From the NCBI RefSeq assembly GCF_042186555.1, contig NC_133324.1, forward strand, positions 5,221,395-5,285,394: 64,000 bases of DNA, given 5' to 3'. The first letter of the stretch is position 1, and each line of letters begins with the position of its first letter. The notes below the pieces were generated by a model that saw only the letters and a program-made list of their open reading frames with translations, was not told where the DNA came from and ran no database searches. Source of the stretch: Aquarana catesbeiana. Taxonomy: Eukaryota; Chordata; Amphibia; Anura; Ranidae. Position numbers and translations under genes: made by a program. Shown here in pieces: positions 46,060-58,000 of the stretch.

Positions 46060-49000
46060 AACTCTCTCAATAGTCTCTGTGGTGTCTCATACCCCCAATC
46101 TTGGAGCAGTCTCTCAACTGTCTCTGTGGTGTCTCGTAGCCCCCCTCTCGGAGCAGTCTCTCACCTGTCTCTGTGGTGTCTCGTAGCCCCCCCTCTCGGA
46201 GCAGTCTCTCGCCTGTCTCTGTGGTGTCTCGTAGCCCCTCTCTCGGAGCAGTCTCTCACCTTTCTCTGTGGTGTCTTGTAGCCCTCCTCTCAGAGCAGTC
46301 TCTCACCTGTCTCTGTGGTGTCTCGTAGCCCCCCTCTCGGAGCAGACTCTCACCTGTCTCTGTGGTGTCTCGTAGCCCCCCTCTCGGAGCAGTCTCTCAC
46401 CTGTCTCTGTGGTGTCTCGTAGCCCCCCTCTCGGAGCAGTCTCTCACCTGTCTCTGTGGTGTCTCATAGCCCCCCTCTTGGAGCAGTCTCTCAATAGTCT
46501 CTGTGGTGTCTCGTAGCCCCCTCTCGGAGCAGTCTCTCACCTGTCTCTGTGGAGTCTCGTAGCCCCCCTCTCAGAGCAGTCTCTCACCTGTCTCTGTGGT
46601 GTCTGGGTTCCCCCCTCTCGGAGCAGTCTCTCACCTGTCTGTGTGGTGTCTCGTAGCCCCTCTCGGAGCAGTCTCTCGCCTGTCTCTGTGGTGTCTCATA
46701 GCCCCCCTCTCGGAGCAGTCTCTCACCTGTCTCTACGGTGTCTTGTATCCCCCTCTTGGAGCAGTCTCTAGCCTGTCTCTGTGGTGTCTTGTATCCCCCT
46801 CTTGGAGCAGTGTCTCACCTGTCTCTATGGTGTCTGGTAGCCCCCCTGTCGGAGCAGTCTCTCACCTGTCTCTGTGGTGTCTCGTAGCCCCCCTCTCGGA
46901 GCTGTCTCTCACCTGTCTCTGTGGTGTCTCGTAGCCCCCCTCTCAGGCCAGTTTCTCACCCGTCTCTGTGGTGTCTCTTAGCCCCCCTCTCGGAGCAGTC
47001 TCTCACCTGTCTCTGTGGTGTCTCGTAGCCCCCCACTCGGAGCAGGCTCTCACTTGTCTCTGTGGTGTTTCGTAGCCCCCCTCTCGGAACAGTCTCTCAC
47101 CTGTCTCTGTGGTGTCTGGTAGCCCCCTCTCGGAGCAGTCTCTCACCTGTCTCTGTGGTGTCTGGTAGCCCCCTCTCGGAGCAGTCTCTCACCTGTCTCT
47201 GTGGGGTCTCCTAGCACCCTTCTCGGAGCAGTCTCTCACCTGTCTCTGCGGTGTCTAGTAGCCCCCCTCTCGGAGCAGTCTCTCACCTGTCTCTGTGGTG
47301 TCTCGTAGCCCCCCTCTCAGAGCAGTCTCTCACCTGTCTCTGTGGTGTCTCGTAGCCCCCCTCTCGGAGCAGTCTCTCACCTGTCTCTGTGGTGTCTTGT
47401 AGCCCCCTCTCGGAGCAGTCTCTCACTTGTCTCTGTGGTGTCTCGTAGCCCCCCTCTCGGAGCAGTCTCTCACCTGTTTCTGTGGTGTCTCGTAGCCCCC
47501 CTCTCGGAGCAGTCTCTCACCTGTCTCTGTGGTGTCTTGTAGCCCCCTCTCGGAGCAGTCTCTCACCTGTCTCTGTGGTGTCCCCCTCTCGGAGCAGACT
47601 CTCACCTGTCTCTGTGGTGTCTCCTAGCCACCCTCTCGGAGCAGTCTCTCACCTGTCTCTGTGAGGGGGATACAAGACACCACAGAGACAGGTGAGAGAC
47701 TGCTCCAAGAGGGGGATACCAGACACCGTAGAGACAGGTGAGAGACTGCTCTGAGAGGGTCTGGTACGGTGTCTCTACGGTGTCTGGTATCCCCCTCTTG
47801 GAGCAGTCTCTCACCTGTCTCTACGGTGTCTTGTATCCCCCTCTTGGAGCAGTCTCTCACCTGTCTCTACGGTGTCTTGTATCCCCCTCTTGGAGCAGTC
47901 TCTGACCTGTCTCTGTGGTGTCTGGTAGCCCCCCTCTCGGAGCAGTCTCTCACCTGTCTCTGTGGTGTCTGGTAGCCCCCCTCTCGGAGCAGTCTCTCAC
48001 CTGTCTCTGTGGTGTCTCTTAGCCCCCCTCTCGGAGCAGTCTCTCACCTGTCTCTGTGGTGTCTCGTAGCCCCCCTCTCGGAGCAGTCTCTCACCTGTCT
48101 CTGTGGTGTCTCGTAGCCCCCCTCTCAGAGCAGTCTCTCACCTGTCTCTGTGGTGTCTGGTAGCCCCCTCTCGGAGCAGTCTCTCACCTGTCTCTGTGGT
48201 GTCTCTTAGCCCCCCTCTCGGAGCAGTCTCTCACCTGTCTCTGTGGTGTCTCGTAGCCCCCCTCTCGGAGCAGTCTCTCACCTGTCTCTGTGGTGTCTGG
48301 TAGCCCCCCTCTCGGAGCAGTCTCTCACCTGTCTCTGTGGTGTCTCTTAGCCCCCCTCTCGGAGCAGTCTCTCACCTGTCTCTGTGGTGTCTCGTAGCCC
48401 CCCTCTCGGAGCAGTCTCTCACCTGTCTCTGTGGTGTCTTGTAGCCCCCCTCTCGGAGCAGTCTCTCACCTGTCTCTGTGGTGTCTCGTAGCCCCCCTCT
48501 CAGAGCAGTCTCTCACCTGTCTCTGTGGTGTCTGGTAGCCCCCTCTCGGAGCAGTCTCTCACCTGTCTCTGTGGTGTCTCTTAGCCCCCCTCTCGGAGCA
48601 GTCTCTCACCTGTCTCTGTGGTGTCTCGTAGCCCCCCTCTCGGAGCAGTCTCTCCCGTCTCTGTGGTGTCTGGTAGCCCCCTCTCGGAGCAGTCTCTCAC
48701 CTGTCTCTGTGATGTCTCGTAGTCCCCTCTTGGAGCAGTCTCTCACCTGTCTCTGTGGTGTCTCTTAGCCCCCCTCTCGGAGCTGTCTCTCACCTGTCTC
48801 TGTGGTGTTTCATAGCCCCCCTCTCGGAGCAGTCTCTCACCTGTCTCTGTGGTGTCTCGTAGCCCCCCTCTCGGAGCAGTCTCTCCCGTCTCTGTGGTGT
48901 CTGGTAGCCCCCTCTCGGAGCAGTCTCTCACCTGTCTCTGTGATGTCTCGTAGTCCCCTCTTGGAACAGTCTCTCACCTGTCTCTGTGGTGTCTCGTAGC

Positions 49001-52000
49001 CCCCCTCTCGGAGCAGTCTCTCACCTGTCTCTGTGGTGTCTCGTAGCCCCCCTCTCGGAGCAGTCTCTCGCCTGTCTCTGTGGTGTCTCGTAGCCCCCCT
49101 CTCGGAGCAGTCTATCACCTGTCTCTGTGGTGTCCCGTAGCCCCCTCTCGGAGCAGTCTCTCACCTGTCTCTGTGGTGTCTCGTAGCCCCCCTCTCGGAG
49201 CAGTCTCTCACCTGTCTCTGTGGTGTCTCGTAGCCCCCCTCTCAGAGCAGTCTTTCACCTGTCTCTGTGGTGTCTTGTAGCCCCCTCTCAGAGCAGTCTC
49301 TCACCTGTCTCTGTGGTGTCTTGTAGCCCCCCTCTCGGAGCAGTCTCTCACCTGTCTCTGTGGTGTCTTGTAGCCCCCCTCTCGGAGCAGTCTCTCATCT
49401 GTCTTTGTGGTGTCTCGTAACCCCCCTCTCGGAGCAGTCTCTCACCTGTTTCTGTGGTGTCTTGTAGCCCCCTCTCAGAGCAATCTCTCACCTGTCTTTG
49501 TGGTGTCTCGTAGCCCCCCTCTCGGAGCAGTCTCTCACCTGTCTCTGTGGGGTCTCGTAGCCCCCCTCTCGGAGCAGTCTCTCACCTGTCTCTGTGGTTT
49601 CCCATATCCCCCCTCTCGGAGCAGTCTCTCACCTGTCTCTGTGGTGTCTCGTAGCCCCCTCTCGGAGCAGTCTCTCGCCTGTCTCTGTGGTGTCTCCTAG
49701 CACCCTCTCGGAGCAGTCTCTCACCTGTCTCTGTGGTGTCTCGTAGCCCCCCTCTTGCAGCAGTCTCTCACCTGTCTCTGTGGTGTCTCGTAGCCCCCCT
49801 CTCGGAGCAGTCTCTCACCTGTCTCTGTGGTGTCTCGTAGCCCCCCTCTCGGAGCAGTCTCTCACCTGTCTCTGTGGTGTCTCGTAGCCCCCCTCTCGGA
49901 GCAGTCTCTCACCTGTCTCTGTGGTGTCTCGTAGCCCCCTCTCGGAGCAGTCTCTCACCTGTCTCTGTGGTGTCTCTTAGCCCCCCTCTCGGAGCTGTCT
50001 CTCACCTGTCTCTGTGGTGTCTCATAGCCCCCCTCTCGGAGCAGACTCTCACCTGTCTCTGTGGTGTCTCGTAGCCCCCCTCTCAGAGCAGTCTCTCACC
50101 TGTCTCTGTGGTGTCTCGTAGCCCCCCTCTCGGAGCAGTCTCTCACCTGTCTCTGTGGTGTCTCGTAGCCCCCCTCTCGGAGCAGACTCTCACCTGTCTA
50201 TGTGGTGTCTGTTAGCCCCCCTCTCGGAGCAGTCTCTCACCTGTCTATGTGGTGTCTGTTAGCCCCCCTCTCGGAGCAGACTCTCACCTGTCTATGTGGT
50301 GTCTTGTAGCCCCTTCTTGGAACAGTCTCTCACCTGTCTCTGTGGTGTCTCGTAGCCCCCCTCTCGGAGCAGTCTCTCACCTGTCTCTGTGGTGTCTCGT
50401 AGCCCCCCTCTCGGAGCAGTCTCTCACCTGTCTCTGTGGTGTCTTGTAGCCCCCTCTCAGAGCAGTCTCTCACCTGTCTCTGTGGTGTCTTGTAGCCCCC
50501 CTCTCGGAGCAGTCTCTCATCTGTCTTTGTGGTGTCTCGTAACCCCCCTCTCGGAGCAGTCTCTCACCTGTCTCTGTGGTGTCTCGTAGCCCCCCTCTCG
50601 GAGCAGTCTCTCACCTGTCTCTGTGGGGTCTCGTAGCCCCCCTCTCGGAGCAGTCTCTCACCTGTCTCTGTGGTTTCCCATATCCCCCCTCTCGGAGCAG
50701 TCTCTCACCTGTCTCTGTGGTGTCTCGTAGCCCCCTCTCGGAGCAGTCTCTCACCTGTCTCTGTGGTGTCTCGTAGCCCCCTCTCGGAGCAGTCTCTCAC
50801 CTGTCTCTGTGGTGTCTCGTAGCCCCCTCTCGGAGCAGTCTCTCACCTGTCTCTGTGGTGTCTCCTAGCACCCTCTCGGAGCAGTCTCTCACCTGTCTCT
50901 GTGGTGTCTCGTAGCCCCCCTCTTGCAGCAGTCTCTCACCTGTCTCTGTGGTGTCTCGTAGCCCCCCTCTCGGAGCAGTCTTTCACCTGTCTCTGTGGTG
51001 TCTCGTAGCCCCCTCTCGGAGTAGTCTCTCACCTGTCTCTGTGGTGTCTCGTAGCCCCCCTCTCGGAGCAGTCTCTCACCTGTCTCTGTGGTGTCTCGTA
51101 GCCCCCTCTCGGAGCAGTCTCTCACCTGTCTCTGTGGTGTCTCACAGCCCCCTCTCGGAGCAGTCTCTCACCTGTCTCTGTGGTGTCTCGTAGCCCCCCT
51201 CTCGGAGCAGTCTTTCACCTGTCTCTGTGGTGTCTCGTAGCCCCCCTCTCGGAGCATTGTCTCACCTGTCTCTGTGGTGTCTCGTAGCCCCCTCTCGGAG
51301 CAGTCTCTCACCTGTCTATGTGGTGTCTTGTAGCCCCTTCTTGGAGCAGTCTCTCACCTGTCTCTGTGGTGTCTGGTAGCCCCCCTCTCGGAGCAGTCTC
51401 TCACCTGTCTCTGTGGTGTCTCGTAGCCCCCCTCTCGGAGCAGTCTCTCACCTGTCTCTGTGGTGTCTGGTAGCCCCCCTCTCAAAGCAGTCTCTCACCT
51501 GTCTCTGTGGTGTCTCGTAGCCCCCCTCTCGGAGCAGTCTCTCACCTGTCTCTGTGGTGTCTCGTAGCCCCCCTCTCGGAGCAGTCTCTCACCTGTCCCT
51601 GTGGTGTCTCGTAGCCCCCCTCTCGGAGCAGTCTCTCACCTGTCTCTGTGGTGTCTAGTAGCCCCCCTCTCGGAGCAGTCTTTCACCTGTCTCTGTGGTG
51701 TCTCGTAGCCCCCCTCTCGGAGCATTCTCTCACCTGTCTCTGTGGTGTCTCTTGGCCCCCCTCACGGAGCAGTCTCTCACCTGTCTCTGTGGTGTCTTGT
51801 AGCCCCTTCTTGGAGCAGTCTCTCACCTGTCTCTGTGGTGTCTCGTAGCCCCCCTCTCGGAGCAGTCTCTCACCTGTCTCTGTGGTGTCTGGTAGCCCCC
51901 TCTCGGAGCAGTCTCTCACCTGTCTCTGTGGTGTCTGGTAGCCCCCTCTCGGAGCAGTCTTTCACCTGTCTCTGCGGTGTCTAGTAGCCCCCCTCTCAGA

Positions 52001-55000
52001 GCAGTCTCTCACCTGTCTCTGTGGTGTCTTGTAGCCCCCCTCTCGGAGCAGTCTCTCACCTGTCTCTGCGGTGTCTAGTAGCCCGCTCTCAAAGCAGTCT
52101 CTCACCTGTCTCTGTGGTGTCTCGTAGCCCCCCTCTTGGAGCAGTCTCTCACCTTTCTATGTGGTGTCTTGTAGCTCCTTCTCGGAACAGTCTCTCACCT
52201 GTCTCTGTGGTGTCTGGTAGCCCCCTCACGGAGCAGTCTCTCACCTGTCTCTGTGGTGTCTAGTAGCCCCCTCACGGAGCAGTCTCCCCCCTGTCTCTGT
52301 GGTGTCTAGTAGCCCCCTCTCGGAGCAGTCTCTCACCTGTCTCTGTGGTGTCTTGTAGCCCCCCTCTCGGAGCAGTCTCTCACCTGTCTCGGTGGTGTCT
52401 TGTAGCCCCCCTCTCGGAGCAGTCTCTCACCTGTCTCTGTGGTGTCTCGTAGCCCCCCTCTTAGAGCAGTCTCTCACCTGTCTCTGTGGTGTCTCGTATC
52501 CCCCCTCTCGGAGCAGTCTCTCACCTGTCTCTGCGGTGTCTCGTATCCCCCCTCTCGGAGCAGTCTCTCACCTGTCTCTGTGGTGTCTCGTAGCCCCCCT
52601 CTTAGAGCAGTCTCTCACCTGTCTCTGTGGTGTCTCGTATCCCCCCTCTCGGAGCAGTCTCTCACCTGTCTCTGCGGTGTCTCGTATCCCCCCTCTCGGA
52701 GCAGTCTCTCGCCTGTCTCTGTGGTGTCTCCTAGCACCCTCTCGGAGCAGTCTCTCACCTGTCTCTGTGGTGTCTCGTAGCCCCCCTCTTGCAGCAGTCT
52801 CTCACCTGTCTCTGTGGTGTCTCGTAGCCCCCCTCTCGGAGCAGTCTCTCACCTGTCTCTGTGGTGTCTCGTAGCCCCCCTCTCAGAGCAGTCTCTCACC
52901 TGTCTCTGTGGTGTCTCGTAGCCCCCCTCTCGGAGCAGTCTCTCACCTGTCTCTGTGGTGTCTCGTAGCCCCCTCTCGGAGCAGTCTCTCACCTGTCTCT
53001 GTGGTGTCTCACAGCCCCCTCTCGGAGCAGTCTCTCACCTGTCGCTGTGGTGTCTCTTGGCCCCCCTCCCGGAGCAGTCTCTCACCTGTCTATGTGGTGT
53101 CTTGTAGCCCCTTCTTGGAGCAGTCTCTCACCTGTCTCTGTGGTGTCTGGTAGCCCCCCTCTCAGAGCAGTCTCTCACCTGTCTCTGTGGTGTCTCGTAG
53201 CCCCCCTCTCGGAGCAGTCTCTCACCTGTCTCTGTGGTGTCTGGTAGCCCCCCTCTCAAAGCAGTCTCTCACCTGTCTCTGTGGTGTCTCGTAGCCCCCT
53301 CTCTGAGCATTCTCTCACCTGTCTCTGTGGTGTCTCGTAGCCCCCCTCTCGGAGCAGTCTCTCACCTGTCTCTGTGGTGTCTCGTAGCCCCCCTCTCGGA
53401 GCAGTCTCTCACCTGTCCCTGTGGTGTCTCGTAGCCCCCCTCTCGGAGCAGTCTCTCACCTGTCTCTGTGGTGTCTCGTAGCCCCCCTCTCGGAGCAGTC
53501 TTTCACCTGTCTCTGTGGTGTCTCGTAGCCCCCCTCTCGGAGCATTCTCTCACCTGTCTCTGTGGTGTCTCTTGGCCCCCCTCACGGAGCAGTCTCTCAC
53601 CTGTCCCTGTAGTGTCTTGTAGCCCCTTCTTGGAGCAGTCTCTCACCTGTCTCTCTGGTGTCTGGTAGCTTCCCTCTCGGAGCAGTCTCTCACCTGTCTC
53701 TGTGGTGTCTCGTAGCCCCCCTCTCGGAGCAGTCTCTCACCTGTCTCTGTGGTGTCTTGTAGCCCCCCTCTCGGAGCAGTCTCTCACCTGTCTCTATGGT
53801 GTCTTGTAGCCCCCCTCTCGGAGCAGTCTCTCACCTGTCTCTGTGGTGTCTTGTAGCCCCCCTCTCGGAGCAGTCTCTCACCTGTCTCTGTGGTGTCTGG
53901 TAGCCCCCCTCTTGGAGCAGTCTCTCACCTTTCTATGTGGTGTCTTGTAGCTCCTTCTCGGAGCAGTCTCTCACCTGTCTCTGTGGTGTCTCGTAGCCCC
54001 CCTCTCGGAGCAGTCTCTCACCTGTCTCTGTGGTGTCTCGTAGCCCCCTCACGGAGCAGTCTCTCACCTATCTCTGTGGTGTCTCTTGGCCCCTCTCGGA
54101 GCAGTCTCTCACCTGTCTCTGTGGTGTCTCGTAGCCCCCTCTCGGAGCAGTCTCTCACCTGTCTCTGTGGTGTCTCGTAGCCCCCCTCTCGGAGCAGTCT
54201 CTCACCTGTCTCTGTGGTGTCTCGTAGCCCCCCTCTCGGAGCAGTCTCTCACCTGTCTCTGTGGTGTCTCGTAGCCCCCTCTCGGAGCAGTCTCTCACCT
54301 GTCTCTGTGGTGTCTCGTAGCCCCCCTCTCGGAGCAGTCTCTCACCTGTCTCTGTGGTGTCTTGTAGCCCCCTCTCGGAGCAGTCTCTCACCTGTCTCTG
54401 TGGTGTCTTGTAGCCCCCTCTCGGAGCAGTCTCTCACTTGTCTCTGTGGTGTCTCATAGCCCCCCTCTTGGAGCAGTCTCTCACCTGTCTCTGTGGTGTC
54501 TTGTAGCCCCCTTTCGGAGCAGTCTCTCACTTGTCTCTGTGGTGTCTCGTAGCCCCCCTCTCTGAGCATTCTCTCACCTGTCTCTGTGGTGTCTTGTAGC
54601 CCCCCTCTCGGAGCAGTCTCTCACCTGTCTCTGTGGTGTCTCGTAGCCCCCCTCTCGGAGCAGTCTCTCACCTGTGTCTCGTAGCCCCCCTCTTGGAGCA
54701 GTCTCTCACCTGTCTTTGTTGTGTCTCATAGCCCCCCTCTCGGAGCTGTCTCTCACCTGTCTCTGTGGTGTCTCGTAGCCCCCCTCTCGGAGCAGTCTCT
54801 CACCTGTCTCTGTTGTGTCTCATAGCCCCCCTCTCGGAGCAGTTTCTCACCTGTCTCTGTGGTGTCTCGTAGCCCTCCTCTCAGAGCAGTCTCTCACCTG
54901 TCTCTGTGGTGTCTCGTAGCCCCTCTCTCGGAGCAGTCTCTCACCTGTCTCTGTGGTGTCTCGTAGCCCTCCTCTCAGAGCAGTCTCTCACCTGTCTCTG

Positions 55001-58000
55001 TGGTGTCTCGTAGCCCCCCTCTCGGAGCAGTCTCTCACCTGTCTCTGTTGTGTCTCATAGCCCCCCTCTCGGAGCAGTCTCTCACCTGTCTCTGTGGTGT
55101 CTCGTAGCCCTCCTCTCAGAGCAGTCTCTCACCTGTCTCTGTGGTGTCTCGTAGCCCCCCTCTCGGAGCAGTCTCTCACCTGTCTCTGTGGTGTCTCGTA
55201 GCCCCCTCTCGGAGCAGTCTCTCACCTGTCTCTGTGGTGTCTTGTATCCCCCTCTCGGAGCAGTCTCTCACCTGTCTCTGTGGTGTCTCGTAGCCCCCTC
55301 TCGGGGCAGTCTCTCACTTGTCTCTGTGGTGTCTTGTAGCCCCCCTCTCGGAGCAGTCTCTCACCTGTCTCTGTGGTGTCTCGTAGCCCCCCTCTTAGAG
55401 CAGTCTCTCACCTGTCTCTGTGGTGTCTCGTATCCCCCCTCTCGGAGCAGTCTCTCACCTGTCTCTGTGGTGTCTTGTAGCCCCCCTCTCGGAGCAGTCT
55501 CTCACCTGTCTCTGTGGTGTCTCGTAGCCCCCCTCTTAGAGCAGTCTCTCACCTGTCTCTGTGGTGTCTCGTATCCCCCCTCTCGGAGCAGTCTCTCACC
55601 TGTCTCTGTTGTGTCTCGTATCCCCCCTCTCGGAGCAGTCTCTCACCTGTCTCTGTGGTGTCTCGTATCCCCCCTCTCGGAGCAGTCTCTCACCTGTCTC
55701 TGTGGTGTCTCGTAGCCCCCCTCTCAGAGCAGTCTCTCACCTGTCTCTGTGGTGTCTCGTATCCCCCCTCTCGGAGCAGTCTCTCACCTGTCTCTGTGGT
55801 GTCTCGTAGCCCCCCTCTCAGAGCAGTCTCTCACCTGTCTCTGTGGTGTCTTGTAGCCCCCTCTCGGAGCAGTCTCTCGCCTGTCTCTGTGGGGTCTCCT
55901 AGCACCCTCTCGGAGCAGTCTCTCACCTGTCTCTGTGGTGTCTCGTAGCCCCCCTCTTGCAGCAGTCTCTCACCTGTCTCTGTGGTGTCTCGTAGCCCCC
56001 CTCTCGGAGCAGTCTCTCACCTGTCTCTGTGGTGTCTCGTAGCCCCCCTCTCAGAGCAGTCTCTCACCTGTCTCTGTGGTGTCTCGTAGCCCCCCTCTCG
56101 GAGCAGTCTCTCACCTGTCTCTGTGGTGTCTCACAGCCCCCTCTCGGAGCAGTCTCTCACCTGTCGCTGTGGTGTCTCTTGGCCCCCCTCCCGGAGCAGT
56201 CTCTCACCTGTCTATGTGGTGTCTTGTAGCCCCTTCTTGGAGCAGTCTCTCACCTGTCTCTGTGGTGTCTGGTAGCCCCCCTCTCAGAGCAGTCGCTCAC
56301 CTGTCTCTGTGGTGTCTCGTAGCCCCCCTCTCGGAGCAGTCTCTCACCTGTCTCTGTGGTGTCTGGTAGCCCCCCTCTCAAAGCAGTCTCTCACCTGTCT
56401 CTGTGGTGTCTCGTAGCCCCCCTCTCGGAGCAGTCTCTCACCTGTCTCTGTGGTGTCTCACAGCCCCCCTCTCGGAGCAGTCTCTCACCTGTCTCTGTGG
56501 TGTCTCGTAGCCCCCCTCTCGGAGCATTCTCTCACCTGTCTCTGTGGTGTCTCTTGGCCCCCCTCACGGAGCAGTCTCTCACCTGTCCCTGTGGTGTCTG
56601 GTAGCCCCCTCTCGGAGCAGTCTCTCACCTGTCTCTGTGGTGTCTGGTAGCTTCCCTCTCAGAGCAGTCTCTCACCTGTCTCTGTGGTGTCTCGTAGCCC
56701 CCCTCTCGGAGCAGTCTCTCACTTGTCTCTGTGGTGTCTTGTAGCCCCCCTCTCGGAGCAGTCTCTCACCTGTCTCTGTGGTGTCTGGTAGCCCCCTCTC
56801 GGAGCAGTCTCTCACCTGTCTCTGTGGTGTCTGGTAGCCCCCTCTCGGAGCAGTCTCTCACCTGTCTCTGTGGTGTCTTGTAGCCCCCCTCTCGGAGCAG
56901 TCTCTCACCTGTCTCTGCGGTGTCTAGTAGCCCGCTCTCAAAGCAGTCTCTCACCTGTCTCTGTGGTGTCTCGTAGCCCCCCTCTTGGAGCAGTCTCTCA
57001 CCTTTCTATGTGGTGTCTTGTAGCTCCTTCTCGGAGCAGTCTCTCACCTGTCTCTGTGGTGTCTTGTAGCCCCCTCTCTCGGAGCAGTCTCTCACCTATC
57101 TCTGTGGTGTCTCGTAGCCCCCCTGTCGGAGCAGTCTCTCACCTGTCTCTGTGGTGTCTCGTAGCCCCCCTCTCGGAGCAGTCTCTCACCTGTCTCTGTG
57201 GTGTCTCGTAGCCCCCCTCTCGGAGCAGTCTCTCACCTGTCTCTGTGGTGTCTCGTAGCCCCCTCTCGGAGCAGTCTCTCACCTGTCTCTGTGGTGTCTC
57301 GTAGCCCCCCTCTCGGAGCAGTCTCTCACCTGTCTCTGTGGTGTCTTGTAGCCCCCTCTCGGAGCAGTCTCTCACTTGTCTCTGTGGTGTCTCATAGCCC
57401 CCCTCTTGGAGCAGTCTATCACCTGTCTCTGTGGTGTCTCGTAGCCCCCCTCTCGGAGCAGTCTCTCACCTGTCTCTGTGGTGTCTTGTAGCCCCCTTTC
57501 GGAGCAGTCTCTCACTTGTCTCTGTGATGTCTCGTAGCCCCCCTCTCTGAGCATTCTCTCACCTGTCTCTGTGGTGTCTTGTAGCCCCCCTCTCGGAGCA
57601 GTCTCTCACCTGTCTCTGTGGTGTCTCGTAGCCCCCCTCTCGGAGCTGTCTCTCACCTGTCTCTGTGGTGTCTCGTAGCCCCCCTCTCGGAGCTGTCTCT
57701 CACCTGTCTCTGTGGTGTCTCGTAGCCCCCCTCTCGGAGCAGTCTCTCACCTGTCTCTGTTGTGTCTCATAGCCCCCCTCTCGGAGCTGTCTCTCACCTG
57801 TCTCTGTGGTGTCTCGTAGCCCCCCTCTCGGAGCAGTCTCTCACCTGTCTCTGTTGTATCTCATAGCCCCCCTCTCGGAGCAGTCTCTCACCTGTCTCTG
57901 TGGTGTCTCGTAGCCCCCCTCTCAGAGCAGTCTCTCACCTGTCTCTGTGGTGTCTGGTAGCCCCCTCTCGGAGCAGTCTCTCACCTGTCTCTGTGGTGTC

